Shown: piece by piece, positions 51,683 to 61,724 of the stretch
Layout of the letters: each line of letters begins with the position of its first letter
How positions within the stretch are numbered: position 1 is the stretch's first letter
DNA from: Ensifer adhaerens
GTDB taxonomy: Bacteria; Pseudomonadota; Alphaproteobacteria; Rhizobiales; Rhizobiaceae
Direction of reading: 5' to 3'
Assembly: GCF_013283195.1 (NCBI RefSeq)
Contig: NZ_JABEKT010000003.1
Span: 62,001-126,000 of the forward strand
Length of the DNA stretch: 64,000 nucleotides
Made by a program: the position numbers and the translations under genes
Notes under the pieces: model-generated
What the model saw: only the letters and a program-made list of their open reading frames with translations
What the model was told of the DNA's origin: nothing
Database searches by the model: none

Positions 51683-51925
51683 TCACCTCATGATTTGGCT
51701 AGGCGCAAGTCGGCGTACGGCATTCGCAAGACGATGAGCCGAATTCGCGTCCGCGTTGACGGTATCCGCGACCGCAGGCGACCTCCCGCGGTCGCGATAG
51801 TGCTCGGGATTGACGAATGTAACGGTCAGCGCCGCTTGCGCACCTGCTGCGGCGAAGAGAATGACGGTGATCGCGAGTGACAGGATGTTTTCCGGTGCGC
51901 ATGACATGCTCCATTTCATCATCAT
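51683..51925 (-). CDS. Small exported protein with a truncated DUF3016-like start
   Basis: This protein of 78-80 residues starts at one of three consecutive ATGs (51925/51922/51919), with AGGTGAG upstream. Residues 1-31 look like a signal peptide ending A-A-G-A-Q-A. The mature start ALTVTFVNPEHYRDRG resembles the first strand of DUF3016 proteins, which are usually about twice as long. The rest shows no recognisable fold, so the gene may be truncated or frameshifted. Confidence 0.5.
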   Translation of the reverse strand: MMMKWSMSCAPENILSLAITVILFAAAGAQAALTVTFVNPEHYRDRGRSPAVADTVNADANSAHRLANAVRRLAPSQIMR

Positions 51926-52012
51926 ATTTGTAACTCACCTCTCAAATTTTCTTGACATTTCAATCAAAAATGCCGGAACTAAAGATAACAACAAATTCTT
52001 GGAGTTCGTGTC

Positions 52013-53041
52013 ATGCTCGCCATTGTCGCCGATGATCTGACAGGCGCCCTGGATGCAGCTGCTCCATTTGCCAGCAGAGGCCTTCATACGGAGATTGCGC
52101 TCACCGTCGGGGCGATCGCTGCGGCCCTGAGCGAGAACCCGCAGGTAATTTCAATCAATGTTGCTTCGCGAGAACTGGACCTCGCAGGCGCGCAGAGCGC
52201 AACGACGGCGGCGCTCGCCGCATTGCCGCCTGGCACACGCCTGTTCAAGAAGGTCGACTCGCGCCTCAAGGGCCACATTGCCGCCGAGCTCGACGTCACC
52301 CCTTATCGCTCGGCGCTGATGGCACCGGCCATTCCGGATTTCGGGCGGATAGTGAATGACGGCCATGTGCAGGGGTTCGGCGTCGACAGACCGATATCGA
52401 TTGCGGAGAAGCTCGGCAGGCACGTGGGCCAAATCACTGTGCCCGATGTCGCGACCTTGGAAGATATGAACGGCTGGCTGCTTGCATCACAGGAGCGAGG
52501 CGTGGACCTGCTTATCGGGGCGCGCGGACTGGCGGAGGCACTCGCGCACCAAATGAGCGGCGGGGCCGATCCGCGCGCTGCGGAGGTCCCGCCGGGCCCC
52601 GGACTTTTCGTCATCGGCTCGCGAGACCCGATTACCCTGGCGCAGATCGAGGAGTTGCGGGCCACGCGCAAGCCGCGCTACATGCCCGCACCAAACGGCC
52701 GGCTGACCGACGCGACCGCAGATGAGAGCCTGATAACGCTGGTACAGGCGGTTCCCGGGAGCGCACCGACGAGTTCGCAGGACGTATCGCGTCTTCTGGC
52801 AGAAAGCGTATTTCCGGCACTGACCAGGGCCGCTTCCACCTTGCTTCTTTCCGGCGGCGCAACCGCCGAAGCCGTGCTAGAAAAAATGGGGATCACCCGT
52901 TTCAGACTGGTTGGTGAGTGCCTGCCCGGACTGGGCTTGGCCCACGCGGACGGCCGTTGCATCATTGCCAAGTCCGGGGGATTCGGCCAACCGGGAACGT
53001 TGAGGGAGATTGCGGACAGGATCCTCCGCAGTATGGGATGA
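52013..53041 (+). CDS. DUF1537 four-carbon acid sugar kinase (OtnK/DtnK/DenK family)
   Basis: This 342-residue kinase is shorter than the usual 400-430. The N-terminal nucleotide/substrate domain is intact (IVADDLTGALDAAAPFASRG; RLFKKVDSRLKGHIAAEL), as is the C-terminal ATP-binding part (LLLSGGATAEAVLEKMGI; IIAKSGGFGQPGTLREI). Family members phosphorylate D-threonate, D-erythronate or 3-oxo-tetronates at O4, feeding PdxA2-type dehydrogenases. Such a dehydrogenase is encoded at 54996-55952. The gene is followed after three bases by a GntR regulator. Confidence 0.85.
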   Translation: MLAIVADDLTGALDAAAPFASRGLHTEIALTVGAIAAALSENPQVISINVASRELDLAGAQSATTAALAALPPGTRLFKKVDSRLKGHIAAELDVTPYRSALMAPAIPDFGRIVNDGHVQGFGVDRPISIAEKLGRHVGQITVPDVATLEDMNGWLLASQERGVDLLIGARGLAEALAHQMSGGADPRAAEVPPGPGLFVIGSRDPITLAQIEELRATRKPRYMPAPNGRLTDATADESLITLVQAVPGSAPTSSQDVSRLLAESVFPALTRAASTLLLSGGATAEAVLEKMGITRFRLVGECLPGLGLAHADGRCIIAKSGGFGQPGTLREIADRILRSMG

Positions 53042-53044
53042 CAG

Positions 53045-53746
53045 ATGGGACTGGAGAACGGAACAACACGCAAGAGCCTGGCCGACTTCGCCTTCGAACG
53101 GATGCACCGCGCGATCAAGTCCGGCGCATATCAGCCCGATGAGCGCTTGCCGACCGAGCACGAACTGGCGGCGGAATTCGAAGTGTCGCGTCCGGTCATC
53201 CGCGAGGCGCTTCAACGCCTGCGGGACCAGGGCTTGATCTATTCGCGCCGGGGCGCCGGCAGTTTCGTGCGCGCCCTTGGCATGAAAGAGCCGCTCGGCT
53301 TCGGACAGTTGGAGAATGTTGCGGATCTCTTGAACTGCTACGAGTTCCGGCTGACCGTCGAACCGGCCGCAGCCGCGGCCGCAGCCGCCCGCCACGATAC
53401 CGCAAGCCTTGGCGCCATTCGTCAGGCGCTCGAATTGATGCGGGATGCCACCAATCGCCAGTCGCACCGCGAAGACGCAGACTTCCAGTTTCATTTGGCG
53501 ATCGCGCGCGCGGCCCGCAACAGCTACTTCTCGACCGCGATGGAAGCACTCAAGGACCATATTGCCGTCGGCATGAAATTTCACGGCGCATCGGTCAAGC
53601 GCGAGGCGGCCGGCCTTACCCGTGTTTTTGCCGAACATGAGGCAATCGCCGAAGCGATCGCCTCAGGCGATGGCACGAGGGCAAAGCAACTGATGCTTGA
53701 TCACCTGACCGGCTCGCGTGAGCGCCTCTTTCAGGCGACCAGATAG
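53045..53746 (+). CDS. GntR-family regulator, FadR subfamily (FCD domain)
   Basis: This 233-residue regulator has a winged helix (about 10-75, DERLPTEHELAAEFEVSRPVIREALQRLRDQGLIYSRRGAGSFV) and an all-helical FCD ligand domain. The FCD domain has the expected acidic/histidine metal ligands (EDADFQFHLAIARAARN; FAEHEAIAEAIASGD). It is co-transcribed with the DUF1537 kinase and ends at a strong bidirectional terminator. Sugar-acid ligands are typical for this subfamily, so it probably controls the kinase and the facing catabolic genes. Confidence 0.88.
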   Translation: MGLENGTTRKSLADFAFERMHRAIKSGAYQPDERLPTEHELAAEFEVSRPVIREALQRLRDQGLIYSRRGAGSFVRALGMKEPLGFGQLENVADLLNCYEFRLTVEPAAAAAAAARHDTASLGAIRQALELMRDATNRQSHREDADFQFHLAIARAARNSYFSTAMEALKDHIAVGMKFHGASVKREAAGLTRVFAEHEAIAEAIASGDGTRAKQLMLDHLTGSRERLFQATR

Positions 53747-53806
53747 GCCGGACGATCTGGAAGTCATGACCTCCACCAGAGATGGAGGTTTACCTTGCAT
53801 ACAAAG

Positions 53807-53839
53807 AAAAATGCCTCGGCCAACAGCCGAGGCATTTTT
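53807..53839. terminator. Bidirectional intrinsic terminator
   Basis: A perfect 14-base inverted repeat (arms 53807-53820 and 53826-53839) has a GC core (GCCTCGGC) and A/T tails on both sides around a 5-base loop. It sits between the convergent GntR and alcohol dehydrogenase genes and can terminate both. A second hairpin, ACCTCCA/TGGAGGT at 53769-53789, precedes it. Confidence 0.9.
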
Positions 53840-53869
53840 GTCGGGAAGCGCGAATACCGATCCGACCGG

Positions 53870-54988
53870 CTAGAAGGCTGCCTTATAGACCGACAGCACA
53901 TCCTCAACGGTCATATCGACCGGATTGTTGTCCATCAGGCGGCGGTTTGCATGCGCTTCACTCGCGTAGAGAGGCAGATCATCCGCAGCCGCACCATGAG
54001 CGGCAAGCGACATCTCGATGCCCAGGTTCCTGCAGAAACCCTGCGCCGCGCTCAAAAGCTCGGTTTCGGACAGTGCGCCGCCGAAGCCGAGCGCAAGCGC
54101 GACCTCATCCGTCTTCTTTGCCGCAACAGGCTGGTTGAAGGCGAGCACGTGGGGAAAGATGATGGCGTTGGCGAGCCCGTGCGGCAAACCGAGCCGGGTG
54201 CCGAGAGGATAGGCAATGGCGTGTCCAGCGGCCGTGTTGACGGGGCCAAGGCAGATGCCACCGTAGTAGGATGCGAGCATCAGGCCTTCCCGCGCCTCGG
54301 TATCGGAGCCGTCCCTGACCGCCCGCGCCAGATACTTGCCGACGAGACGGAAGCCCATGCGCGCGAACCCGTCGATCATCGGATGCGCCCGCTTGTTGGT
54401 GAAAGCCTCGACACAATGAGCCATAGCGTCGACGCCGGTCGCTGCCGTGACCGCCGGCGGCACCGAATAGGTCAACTCGGGATCGAGAACGGCAAAGTCC
54501 GCGATCATGTGCGGGCTTTCCACGGCGACCTTGTTGCCCTTTGCCGGGTCGGTGATCAACGAGCGAATACCCGCCTCGGAACCTGTTCCCGCCGTTGTCG
54601 CGACCTGAACCAGGCGTGTGCGGCGACCCGCGACACGGTTCGGCCCCGCGACGTCGCCGAGCGTCTGATCCGAATCCCAGAGCACGGCAGCCAGCTTTGC
54701 CACGTCGAGCACCGAACCGCCGCCGAGCCCGACGATCAGGTCCGGCTTGCACCTCCGCGCCGCCTCAATCGCCGCCTCCAGCGTCGCGATATCCGGTTCG
54801 CCCGGAATTGCATCAAACACGGTAACGCGGCCGGAAAGCTTCAGCCGATCGACAAATCCGGCGGTTATCGGCGTTGCTATCACGAGCGTGGACTGCACAT
54901 CTGCCGCCCAGGCGCCGACCTCGCCGATGAGGCCGGCCCCGACCGCCAGGCGGCGGGGTTGATGAAGGGTGATTTGAGCGATGGTCAT
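53870..54988 (-). CDS. Iron-containing alcohol dehydrogenase
   Basis: This 372-residue Fe-ADH (group III) starts at ATG 54988 after AAGGA. The nucleotide-binding motif GLGGGSVLDVAKL (about 86-98) is present. So are TTAGTGSEAG and the metal-binding region GVDAMAHCVEAF, AAGHAIAYPLG and LPHGLANAIIFPHVL. Members oxidise or reduce small hydroxy compounds, including 4-carbon and maleylacetate-type substrates. It follows PdxA2 by 7 bases in the leftward operon, so it probably handles an aldehyde or keto intermediate of the sugar-acid pathway. Confidence 0.88.
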   Translation of the reverse strand: MTIAQITLHQPRRLAVGAGLIGEVGAWAADVQSTLVIATPITAGFVDRLKLSGRVTVFDAIPGEPDIATLEAAIEAARRCKPDLIVGLGGGSVLDVAKLAAVLWDSDQTLGDVAGPNRVAGRRTRLVQVATTAGTGSEAGIRSLITDPAKGNKVAVESPHMIADFAVLDPELTYSVPPAVTAATGVDAMAHCVEAFTNKRAHPMIDGFARMGFRLVGKYLARAVRDGSDTEAREGLMLASYYGGICLGPVNTAAGHAIAYPLGTRLGLPHGLANAIIFPHVLAFNQPVAAKKTDEVALALGFGGALSETELLSAAQGFCRNLGIEMSLAAHGAAADDLPLYASEAHANRRLMDNNPVDMTVEDVLSVYKAAF

Positions 54989-54995
54989 GGCTTGG

Positions 54996-55952
54996 TCATC
55001 CTTGCTTGGCGCGGCCGTTGACGAGCTTGCGCGCATAGGCGATGGCGGAGTTCATATTGCCGTGGTTGGCGATCCCCTTTCCGGCGATGTCGAAGGCCGT
55101 CCCGTGGTCGACGGACGTGCGGTCGATCGGCAGATCCACCGAGACGTTCACCGCCGTGTCGAAGGCAACAAGCTTGATGGGGATGTGTCCCTGATCGTGG
55201 TACTGGGCAACAATCAGATCGAATGCGCCGGAATAGGCGCGGTAAAATACCGTGTCGGCCGAAATGGGCCCCTGGACGTCGATCCCTTCCGCACGTGCAG
55301 CTGCGACCGCAGGCGCGATCTGGTCGTCATCCTCGGTGCCGAAGAGGCCGTTCTCGCCACAATGCGGATTAATGCCGGCGACCGCGATTTTCGGCGCGGC
55401 GTAGCCGATGCGCTTCAGATGCGCGTCGCCGGCCCTGATCGTCGCCAGTACCCTTTCGGTCGTCGCTCGCCTGATGGCCTCCTGCAGCGAGACATGGGTC
55501 GAGACATGGATGACCTTCAACCGTTCGGAAGCGAGCAGCATATAGGCCGCCTTCGAACCGGTCAGGCTGCGCAGCATGCCGGTATGGCCATCATAGTGAT
55601 GGCCGGCAAGGTTCAGTGCTTCCTTGTTGATCGGGGCGGTGACGATGCAGCCGATCGCGCCGGCTTCGGCATCCCGTACCGCTTTCTCGATGAATCGGAA
55701 GGCGGCATCGCCGGCCACCGCGCTCAACTGCCCCCAGGGAAGCGGCGCGCCCTCGATCGGCAGATCGACGACGAAAGGCGCAAGATCGATATCGATGCCG
55801 AGTGCGGATCGAGCCGTTTCGAGCGTGGTCAGATTGCCGTAGATCCGCGTCTGATCCCGATCTGCAGGCGACATTTCAGCCAAGGCGCGGACCGCGATCT
55901 CAGGCCCGACCCCGCATGGGTCACCCATGGTTATTCCGATGATATTGCTCAT
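54996..55952 (-). CDS. pdxA2: PdxA2-type 4-phosphate acid dehydrogenase
   Basis: This 318-residue protein is homologous to 4-hydroxythreonine-4-phosphate dehydrogenase PdxA. Motifs are [19 protein letters not shown] at the start, [36 protein letters not shown] and [15 protein letters not shown] with metal-binding histidines. With a DUF1537 kinase nearby, the PdxA2 role (oxidative decarboxylation of 4-phospho-D-threonate or -erythronate to dihydroxyacetone phosphate) is more likely than vitamin B6 synthesis. Its start overlaps the sialidase-like gene stop by 4 bases. Confidence 0.87.
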   Translation of the reverse strand: MSNIIGITMGDPCGVGPEIAVRALAEMSPADRDQTRIYGNLTTLETARSALGIDIDLAPFVVDLPIEGAPLPWGQLSAVAGDAAFRFIEKAVRDAEAGAIGCIVTAPINKEALNLAGHHYDGHTGMLRSLTGSKAAYMLLASERLKVIHVSTHVSLQEAIRRATTERVLATIRAGDAHLKRIGYAAPKIAVAGINPHCGENGLFGTEDDDQIAPAVAAARAEGIDVQGPISADTVFYRAYSGAFDLIVAQYHDQGHIPIKLVAFDTAVNVSVDLPIDRTSVDHGTAFDIAGKGIANHGNMNSAIAYARKLVNGRAKQG

Positions 55953-57145
55953 GAAACACTCCGTCGAGCCGCGCTGTCCCAGCCGGGAGCCAGGCGGACA
56001 TATTTGATCGCACGCCGATGATAGGTGTAGGCGAGATGCATGGTGCCATCAGGACCCTCGAGCAGCCACGGGTAGGACATTTCCTGGTTGCGGCCGTCGG
56101 TTGAATCGTTGGACAGGCAGGTGCCTGGACCATCTTCGACGACCTGGCGCATGGCAAAGGAACGCCCCTCGTCCTCGGAGAGGCAGAGCGCGACGGGTGC
56201 TCGCGGCACCCCCCACACAGGAACGCACCCTCCGGTTGGATCCGCATCCGGCCGGTTATCCTCCTCGCCCAGTTCGTCGTAGAGCGAAGCGCGTCGGTCG
56301 GTCGACGACAGCGCATTGATGGGATTGCAGATCATGGCGATCCGGCCGTCGCGAAGGCGGGCGGCGGCAAGCGATGAATTGTTGTTCGCCACATCCGTGG
56401 CGTGAGGTACGGACCAGGTCCGCCCACCGTCGCTGCTGTCGCTGCGGTAGACGAAATCGGCCTGCCGGCGCCGAAAGAAAGAAACAAGCCGATCCTCTCC
56501 GAGAGCCACGGGCGACATGTGCACACAACCAGTGGACTGGTCGATGTCATCAAGCCGCCAGGTCTCGCCGCCATCGACCGACACACCCACGGCCGCGGTA
56601 TCGTGGCTACCATTCCATTTCTGGCCGGGGCGCTGCACGCAGCGGAAAATTGGCAACAGCCATGCTCCGTCATCGCGAATGATGATGGGCGCACGCACGA
56701 AGCAACCACGCGGAAGATCGAGATAACGACCTTGCGTGGCGACGAGCCTGTGCGGATCCAACGGGTCGCGCTGCACCTCGGCCATGCGGATGCGGCATTC
56801 ATCCTGATTGCCCGAAGGCTGGGAGGTATGAAAAAGCCAAAGTCTGCCGTCCGGCGCGGAGAACAACACCGGATTCTGCTCAGAGTGCGAAGGATCGTCA
56901 CTCAGGCGCTGGGGCGGACCCCAGTTCGCAGAGCCTTCCACCAGCACCGATGCGAAGATGGAGATATCCGACTTGCCCTCGAGCGTTCCACCGAACCAGG
57001 CGCACACGAGTGCGCCCTCATCGAGCAGATGCAGGAAAGCCGCATGATTCTGGATCATTGGCGAAGGCAACAAGGCTTCGTCGCGCCCCTTGGACACGGA
57101 TTGAAGCACGCCGGTCATGTTGCGAGCGATTTCATCGGGATGCAT
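55949..57145 (-). CDS. Sialidase-fold (BNR/Asp-box) protein, cytoplasmic
   Basis: This 398-residue six-bladed propeller protein starts at ATG 57145 after GGAGG. Two clear Asp-boxes are seen, SVDGGETW (189-196) and SSDGGRTW (237-244), with a degenerate third (SEDEGRSF). Blade motifs [16 protein letters not shown] and [19 protein letters not shown] match the exo-alpha-sialidase-like family. There is no signal peptide, so it acts inside the cell. It is the first gene of the leftward operon with PdxA2 and the alcohol dehydrogenase. It could cleave an imported glycoside or act as a lyase, and the substrate is unknown. Confidence 0.82.
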   Translation of the reverse strand: MHPDEIARNMTGVLQSVSKGRDEALLPSPMIQNHAAFLHLLDEGALVCAWFGGTLEGKSDISIFASVLVEGSANWGPPQRLSDDPSHSEQNPVLFSAPDGRLWLFHTSQPSGNQDECRIRMAEVQRDPLDPHRLVATQGRYLDLPRGCFVRAPIIIRDDGAWLLPIFRCVQRPGQKWNGSHDTAAVGVSVDGGETWRLDDIDQSTGCVHMSPVALGEDRLVSFFRRRQADFVYRSDSSDGGRTWSVPHATDVANNNSSLAAARLRDGRIAMICNPINALSSTDRRASLYDELGEEDNRPDADPTGGCVPVWGVPRAPVALCLSEDEGRSFAMRQVVEDGPGTCLSNDSTDGRNQEMSYPWLLEGPDGTMHLAYTYHRRAIKYVRLAPGWDSAARRSVS

Positions 57146-57381
57146 TTGGTCCTCCAGTCAGATTTGAAAATCGCTCAATTCTTCAAGTTGTCAAGTTTAT
57201 TAATGTCACTTTTCTGAGTTGCGCTTCACGCAATGATTTACTAACTGATTGATATAATTGCTTTAATATTGACATATAGCTTTGAATTAAAAATTACATG
57301 ACGAAACGATTTGACAACATTACTAAAAAGATGGATGGTCGAGCCAACCTGGAACGAGGATGCCGGGGACGGAGGAATTTC
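57146..57381. promoter_or_regulatory. AT-rich divergent control region
   Basis: The gap between the sialidase-like and EamA genes is unusually AT-rich at 57165-57320. It holds a -35-like TTGACA (57269-57274) and a direct repeat CAAGTT at 57184-57189 and 57192-57197. It should contain the promoters of both catabolic operons and operator sites for the FadR-type regulator, but no full dyad could be fixed. Confidence 0.45.
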
Positions 57382-58260
57382 ATGCACAGCACCAGCAGCC
57401 GCCATCAGGCTACGACGGCCGTCATCTTTGCAGCGGGAGCAGCTACGCTTGCCGCGTCGGATGCCGTGATCGTACGGGCGCTGAGCGGCGCCGTGCACCC
57501 TTTCGTCATCGGATTTTTCCGCGCTTTTTTCGGTGCGCTGATCCTTCTGCCCTGGATCGCACTGCGTCCATCCGTTCTACGCACGACCCATCCGATGCGT
57601 CAGCACGCCTTGCGCGCCGCTTTCAAACTGCTGGCGATGATCGCGCTGTTTGCCGCCTTTAGCTGGGGGCCGCTCGCCGATGTTACCGCCATCGCCTTCA
57701 CATCTCCGATCTTCGTCGTCCTTGGCGCAGCGCTAACATTGGGCGAGCGACCCGGCCCGGCGATGATCGCGGCCGTCGCCCTCGGCTTTGCCGGCGCCAT
57801 GCTGGTGATCGGACCGTCGGGAACTGGCTTCACGCTGGCAATCCTGCTGGCGCTGACGGGCGCGGTGCTTCAATCGGCAATCCAGCTGATCCTGAAGTCC
57901 ATGTCGAAGGGTGACGCGACGTCGACACTGGTCGTGTGGAACCTTCTCTTGACCGTACCGATCGCCCTGCTGTTCGCCCTCCCCTTTTTCACCATGCCTG
58001 GTCCGAGGGAAATGGGGCTTCTGGCGCTTCAGGGCGTGGTCGGCACCGCCTGCATGGCGCTGATGACGCACGCCTTTTCGTTGGCGCCGGCAACGGTCGT
58101 GGCGCCGGTGGACTTCCTGCGCCTGCCGCTCGTCGCCTTCGGTGGATTTGCCCTGTTCGGCGAAACCGTCGCCCTGACCACCATCGGCGGAGGCGCGCTC
58201 ATATGCTGCGCCGCCTTGATTGCCGCGCGTTCCGGAAAATTCGGATCCGCTGCCAAATAG
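57382..58260 (+). CDS. EamA/DMT-superfamily transporter
   Basis: This 292-residue membrane protein has ten hydrophobic segments in two EamA halves. ATG 57382 is chosen because GGAGG lies six bases upstream; the frame is open back to 57298. Motifs include SDAVIVRALSGAVHPFVIGFFRAFFGALILLPW in the first half and PATVVAPVDFLRLPLVAFGGFALFGE in the second. Family members export or import metabolites, often amino or sugar acids. It precedes the Dpp-type importer by 33 bases and may export a dead-end intermediate or supply a second uptake route. Confidence 0.85.
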   Translation: MHSTSSRHQATTAVIFAAGAATLAASDAVIVRALSGAVHPFVIGFFRAFFGALILLPWIALRPSVLRTTHPMRQHALRAAFKLLAMIALFAAFSWGPLADVTAIAFTSPIFVVLGAALTLGERPGPAMIAAVALGFAGAMLVIGPSGTGFTLAILLALTGAVLQSAIQLILKSMSKGDATSTLVVWNLLLTVPIALLFALPFFTMPGPREMGLLALQGVVGTACMALMTHAFSLAPATVVAPVDFLRLPLVAFGGFALFGETVALTTIGGGALICCAALIAARSGKFGSAAK

Positions 58261-58293
58261 AACTGAACCAGACTTTCTAGGGAGGAGAATGCA

Positions 58294-59793
58294 ATGAAGA
58301 AAACGCTTATCCTGGGTGCGCTCCTGTTGGGCTCCACCATATCGCCCGTCTTTGCCGCATCGGGGCCGATCAAGATCGTGCTTGCGGAGGAAGCCGATCT
58401 GCTTGAGCCGTGCATGGCGACCCGCTCGAACATCGGTCGCGTCATCATGCAGAACGTCAGCGAGACCCTGACCGAACTCGACGTTCGCGGCGGCAAGGGA
58501 GTGCTGCCACGTCTTGCGGAGAAGTGGGAACAGAACGAAGACGGCAGCTGGCGTTTCCACCTTCGCCAGGGCGTGAAATTCTCTGACGGCACGACCTTCG
58601 ACGCCAAGGACGTCAAGCATAGTTTCGACCGCATCATGAGCGACAAGAATGCCTGCGAGTCGCGCCGCTACTTTGGCGGCATGACGGTCACCGCTAATGT
58701 CGTCGACGATCACACGATCGACTTCAGCGCCGATCCGGTTCAGCCGATCCTGCCACTCTTGATGTCACTCGTCACGATCGTGCCGGAGGAAACACCGCTC
58801 GAATTCATCCGCGAGCCGATCGGCACCGGTCCTTACAAACTGACGAACTGGACGCCGGGCCAGCAGATCGTGCTGACGGAACGCGACGACTATTGGGGCC
58901 AGAAGCCGCAGGTTACCGAAGCAACCTACCTGTTCCGTGCAGACCCGTCCGTGCGTGCAGCTATGGTTCAGGCCGGCGAGGCCGATCTTTCACCCTCCAT
59001 CTCGCAGCTCGACGCGACAAACCCCAAGACCGATTTCTCCTATCTCGACAGCGAGACCGTGTACCTGCGCATTGACCACAATATCGAGCCGATGAACGAC
59101 GTGCGCGTCCGCCGTGCCCTCAACATGGCTATCGACCGCCAGGCGTTCCTCGGCACCCTGGTTCCAGACAGCGCGCTGCTCGCCACGGCCATCGTGCCGC
59201 CACCGACGCTCGGCTGGAATCCTGATGTCAAGGTCTTCCCGTACGACCCGGAAGGCGCGAAAAAACTGCTGGAGGAAGCCAAGGCGGAAGGTGTGAAGGT
59301 CGAGACACCGATCACCATCATCGCGCGCTCGGCAAACTTCCCGAACGTGACGGAGATCATGGAAGCCATCCAGGCGCAATTGCAGGAAGTCGGCTTTAAG
59401 ATCGATCTGAAGTTCGTCGAGGTCGCAGAGCATGAAGGCTACTATTCCAAGCCGTTCAAGGAAGGTCGCGGACCGCAGCTCGTCGCAGCCATGCACGACA
59501 ACTCCAAGGGCGACCCGTCCTTCTCCATGTTCTTCAAGTACGCGACCGAGGGTACGCAGTCAGGCTTCTCCGACCCCAAGGTCGACGATCTGATCAAGCG
59601 CGCGTCGGCCGCCACTGGCGACGAACGGGCCAAGCTATGGTCGGAAACCATCGCTTATGTGCATGATGAAGTGGTAGCCGACGTGCTGCTCTTCCACATG
59701 GTCGGCTTCTCGCGCGTTTCCGAACGCCTGGACTTCAAGCCCACCATGGCGACCAATTCGATGCTCCAGCTTTCGGAGATCAGCATCAGGTGA
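58294..59793 (+). CDS. Dpp/Opp-type ABC substrate-binding protein
   Basis: This 499-residue family 5 binding protein starts after GGAGGAG. The signal peptide covers 1-22 (ending P-V-F-A-A). Family hallmarks are LAEKWEQNEDGSWRFHLRQGVKFSDGTTFDAKDVKHSFDRI and EPIGTGPYKLTNWTPGQQIVLTERDDYWG. These proteins bind di- and oligopeptides, but also glycosides, nickel or sialic-acid-like ligands. The sialidase-fold and aldolase neighbours favour a sugar-acid or glycoconjugate ligand. A stable hairpin follows the gene. Confidence 0.9.
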   Translation: MKKTLILGALLLGSTISPVFAASGPIKIVLAEEADLLEPCMATRSNIGRVIMQNVSETLTELDVRGGKGVLPRLAEKWEQNEDGSWRFHLRQGVKFSDGTTFDAKDVKHSFDRIMSDKNACESRRYFGGMTVTANVVDDHTIDFSADPVQPILPLLMSLVTIVPEETPLEFIREPIGTGPYKLTNWTPGQQIVLTERDDYWGQKPQVTEATYLFRADPSVRAAMVQAGEADLSPSISQLDATNPKTDFSYLDSETVYLRIDHNIEPMNDVRVRRALNMAIDRQAFLGTLVPDSALLATAIVPPPTLGWNPDVKVFPYDPEGAKKLLEEAKAEGVKVETPITIIARSANFPNVTEIMEAIQAQLQEVGFKIDLKFVEVAEHEGYYSKPFKEGRGPQLVAAMHDNSKGDPSFSMFFKYATEGTQSGFSDPKVDDLIKRASAATGDERAKLWSETIAYVHDEVVADVLLFHMVGFSRVSERLDFKPTMATNSMLQLSEISIR

Positions 59794-59799
59794 ACTGTT

Positions 59800-59824
59800 C
59801 TGGCGGTCATCAGGAGACCGCCAG
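59800..59824 (+). other. Intercistronic hairpin after the binding-protein gene
   Basis: Perfect 9-base arms CTGGCGGTC (59800-59808) and GACCGCCAG (59816-59824) around a 7-base loop, without a following T-run. Its place 7 bases after the binding-protein stop suggests mRNA protection or partial attenuation, matching the hairpin seen in the first ABC operon. Confidence 0.65.
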
Positions 59825-59885
59825 TGACGGACGCAATCAAGGCGGCGGGACGATCTCGCCGCCTCTGCAATCCAGGGGCACAATG

Positions 59886-60797
59886 ATGAGCTTCATTCGT
59901 AAACGCGCCGTGGCCAGCCTGATTTCGCTGGTCGGCCTGATCGTGATGGTCTTTTTCCTCTCGCGTCTGACAGGAGATCCTGCCGCGCTCTTCCTTCCCG
60001 TCGAAGCCTCGGCGGAAATGAAGCAGCAATTTCGCGAGATCCACGGCCTCAACGATCCGCTCATGGTTCAGTTTGCCCGCTATGTCGGTGACGTCGTCAC
60101 CGGTGATTTCGGTGAATCCCTTCGCAAGGCACGCCCGGCACTGGACGTGGTCCTGGAGGCTTTCGTGTGGACGCTCTGGCTTGCCGCCATCACCATGTCC
60201 CTGGTGACCGGCGCTGCCATCGTCGTCGGCTCGCTGGCCGCCTTCCGCGCCGGCGGCTTTTTCGACCGCCTCTCTTCCGTCATCTCGCTGATCGGTGCCG
60301 CCGTACCGGACTTCTGGCTCGCCATCGTCGCGATCGTCGTCTTCTCGGTCAACCTCGCCTGGCTTCCCACGTCCGGCACGGGCTCACTGCTGCACTGGAT
60401 CCTGCCGATCGGCGTGCTGTTCGTCCGCCCGTTCGGCATCATCGTTCAGGTGGTGCGCGGCTCGATGATATCAGCGCTGTCGTCGGCTTACGTGAAGACC
60501 GCCCGCGCCAAGGGCGTGAAGTCCGGGCCGATCATTTTCCTGCACGCGCTGCGCAACGCCATGCTTCCGGTCATCACCGTCATAGGCGACCAGGCGGCGA
60601 GCCTCTTGAACGGCGCGGTTATCGTCGAAACCATTTTCGGCTTTCCCGGTGTCGGCAAGCTGATGATCGATTCCATCCTGCAGCGTGACTTCAATGTGGT
60701 GCTGGCCGCCATTCTCGTCACCGCGCTCGCGATCTTCGTCATGAACCTGCTGATCGACCTTGCTTACGCGCTGCTCGATCCCCGCATCCGTCATTGA
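59886..60797 (+). CDS. Dpp/Opp-type ABC permease (DppB-like)
   Basis: This 303-residue permease has six membrane segments and the DppB features LTGDPAALFLP, LNDPLMVQFARYVGDVVTGDFGESL and the EAA-like loop YVKTARAKGVKSGPIIFLHALRNAMLPVI followed by ETIFGFPGVGKLM. Two adjacent ATGs (59883, 59886) are possible, and the second is spaced seven bases from AGGGG. It forms the channel with the next gene product. Confidence 0.9.
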   Translation: MSFIRKRAVASLISLVGLIVMVFFLSRLTGDPAALFLPVEASAEMKQQFREIHGLNDPLMVQFARYVGDVVTGDFGESLRKARPALDVVLEAFVWTLWLAAITMSLVTGAAIVVGSLAAFRAGGFFDRLSSVISLIGAAVPDFWLAIVAIVVFSVNLAWLPTSGTGSLLHWILPIGVLFVRPFGIIVQVVRGSMISALSSAYVKTARAKGVKSGPIIFLHALRNAMLPVITVIGDQAASLLNGAVIVETIFGFPGVGKLMIDSILQRDFNVVLAAILVTALAIFVMNLLIDLAYALLDPRIRH

Positions 60798-60808
60798 AGA
60801 GTTCGGCC

Positions 60809-61724
60809 ATGACCTTACAGACGACAGATACGACAATCGCTGCAGAACCGGGATTTGCGGTTCGCATGGCCCGCATGCTGTGGGCAGACAAGTTCGCCCT
60901 GTGCGCCGCCATTTTCCTCATTGTCGTCCTCATCCTGGCGATCGTCGGACCGAGCTGGCTCGGCGATCTCGCGACCAAGCAGAACCTGCGCGGCCGAAAT
61001 GCAGCACCCTTCGAGTGGGAACGCGGCTGGGTATGGTGGATGGGAGCGGATGCGCTCGGGCGCCCGTTGCTTGCCCGCATCATCGTGGCAACGCAAAACA
61101 CGCTCATGGTGGCTGCCGGCGCCGTGGCGATCTCCGCCGTCGTCGGCACGACCCTCGGGCTCATCGCCGGGTTTTCCTCGCCACGCGTCAACCAGATCAT
61201 CATGCGGCTGGCCGACGTCATCATGTCGTTCCCGTCGCTCCTGATCGCGGTGATCGTGCTTTATGTTCTCGGCTCATCGATCCTGAACCTGATGCTGGTT
61301 CTTTCGATCACGCGCATTCCGGTTTACCTGCGCACGACGCGAGCCGAGGTGCTGGAGATTCGCGAACGCATGTTCGTACAGGCCGCCCGCGTCATGGGCG
61401 CGTCGAACCGGCGTATCCTGTTCCGGCACATCCTGCCGGTGGTGCTGCCGACGCTGACGACGCTCGCCACGCTCGACTTCGCCTATGTGATGCTGGCCGA
61501 AAGCGCGCTCTCCTTCCTCGGCATCGGCATCCAGCCGCCCGAAATCACCTGGGGCCTGATGATCTCTCAAGGGCGGCAGTATCTCACCAATGCCTGGTGG
61601 CTTTCCTTCTGGCCGGGCCTTGCAATCATCCTGACGACCATGTCGCTGAACCTGCTTTCGAACTGGATGCGTATCGCGCTCGATCCCGTCCAGCGCTGGC
61701 GCCTGGAAATGAAAGGCCGCAAGA

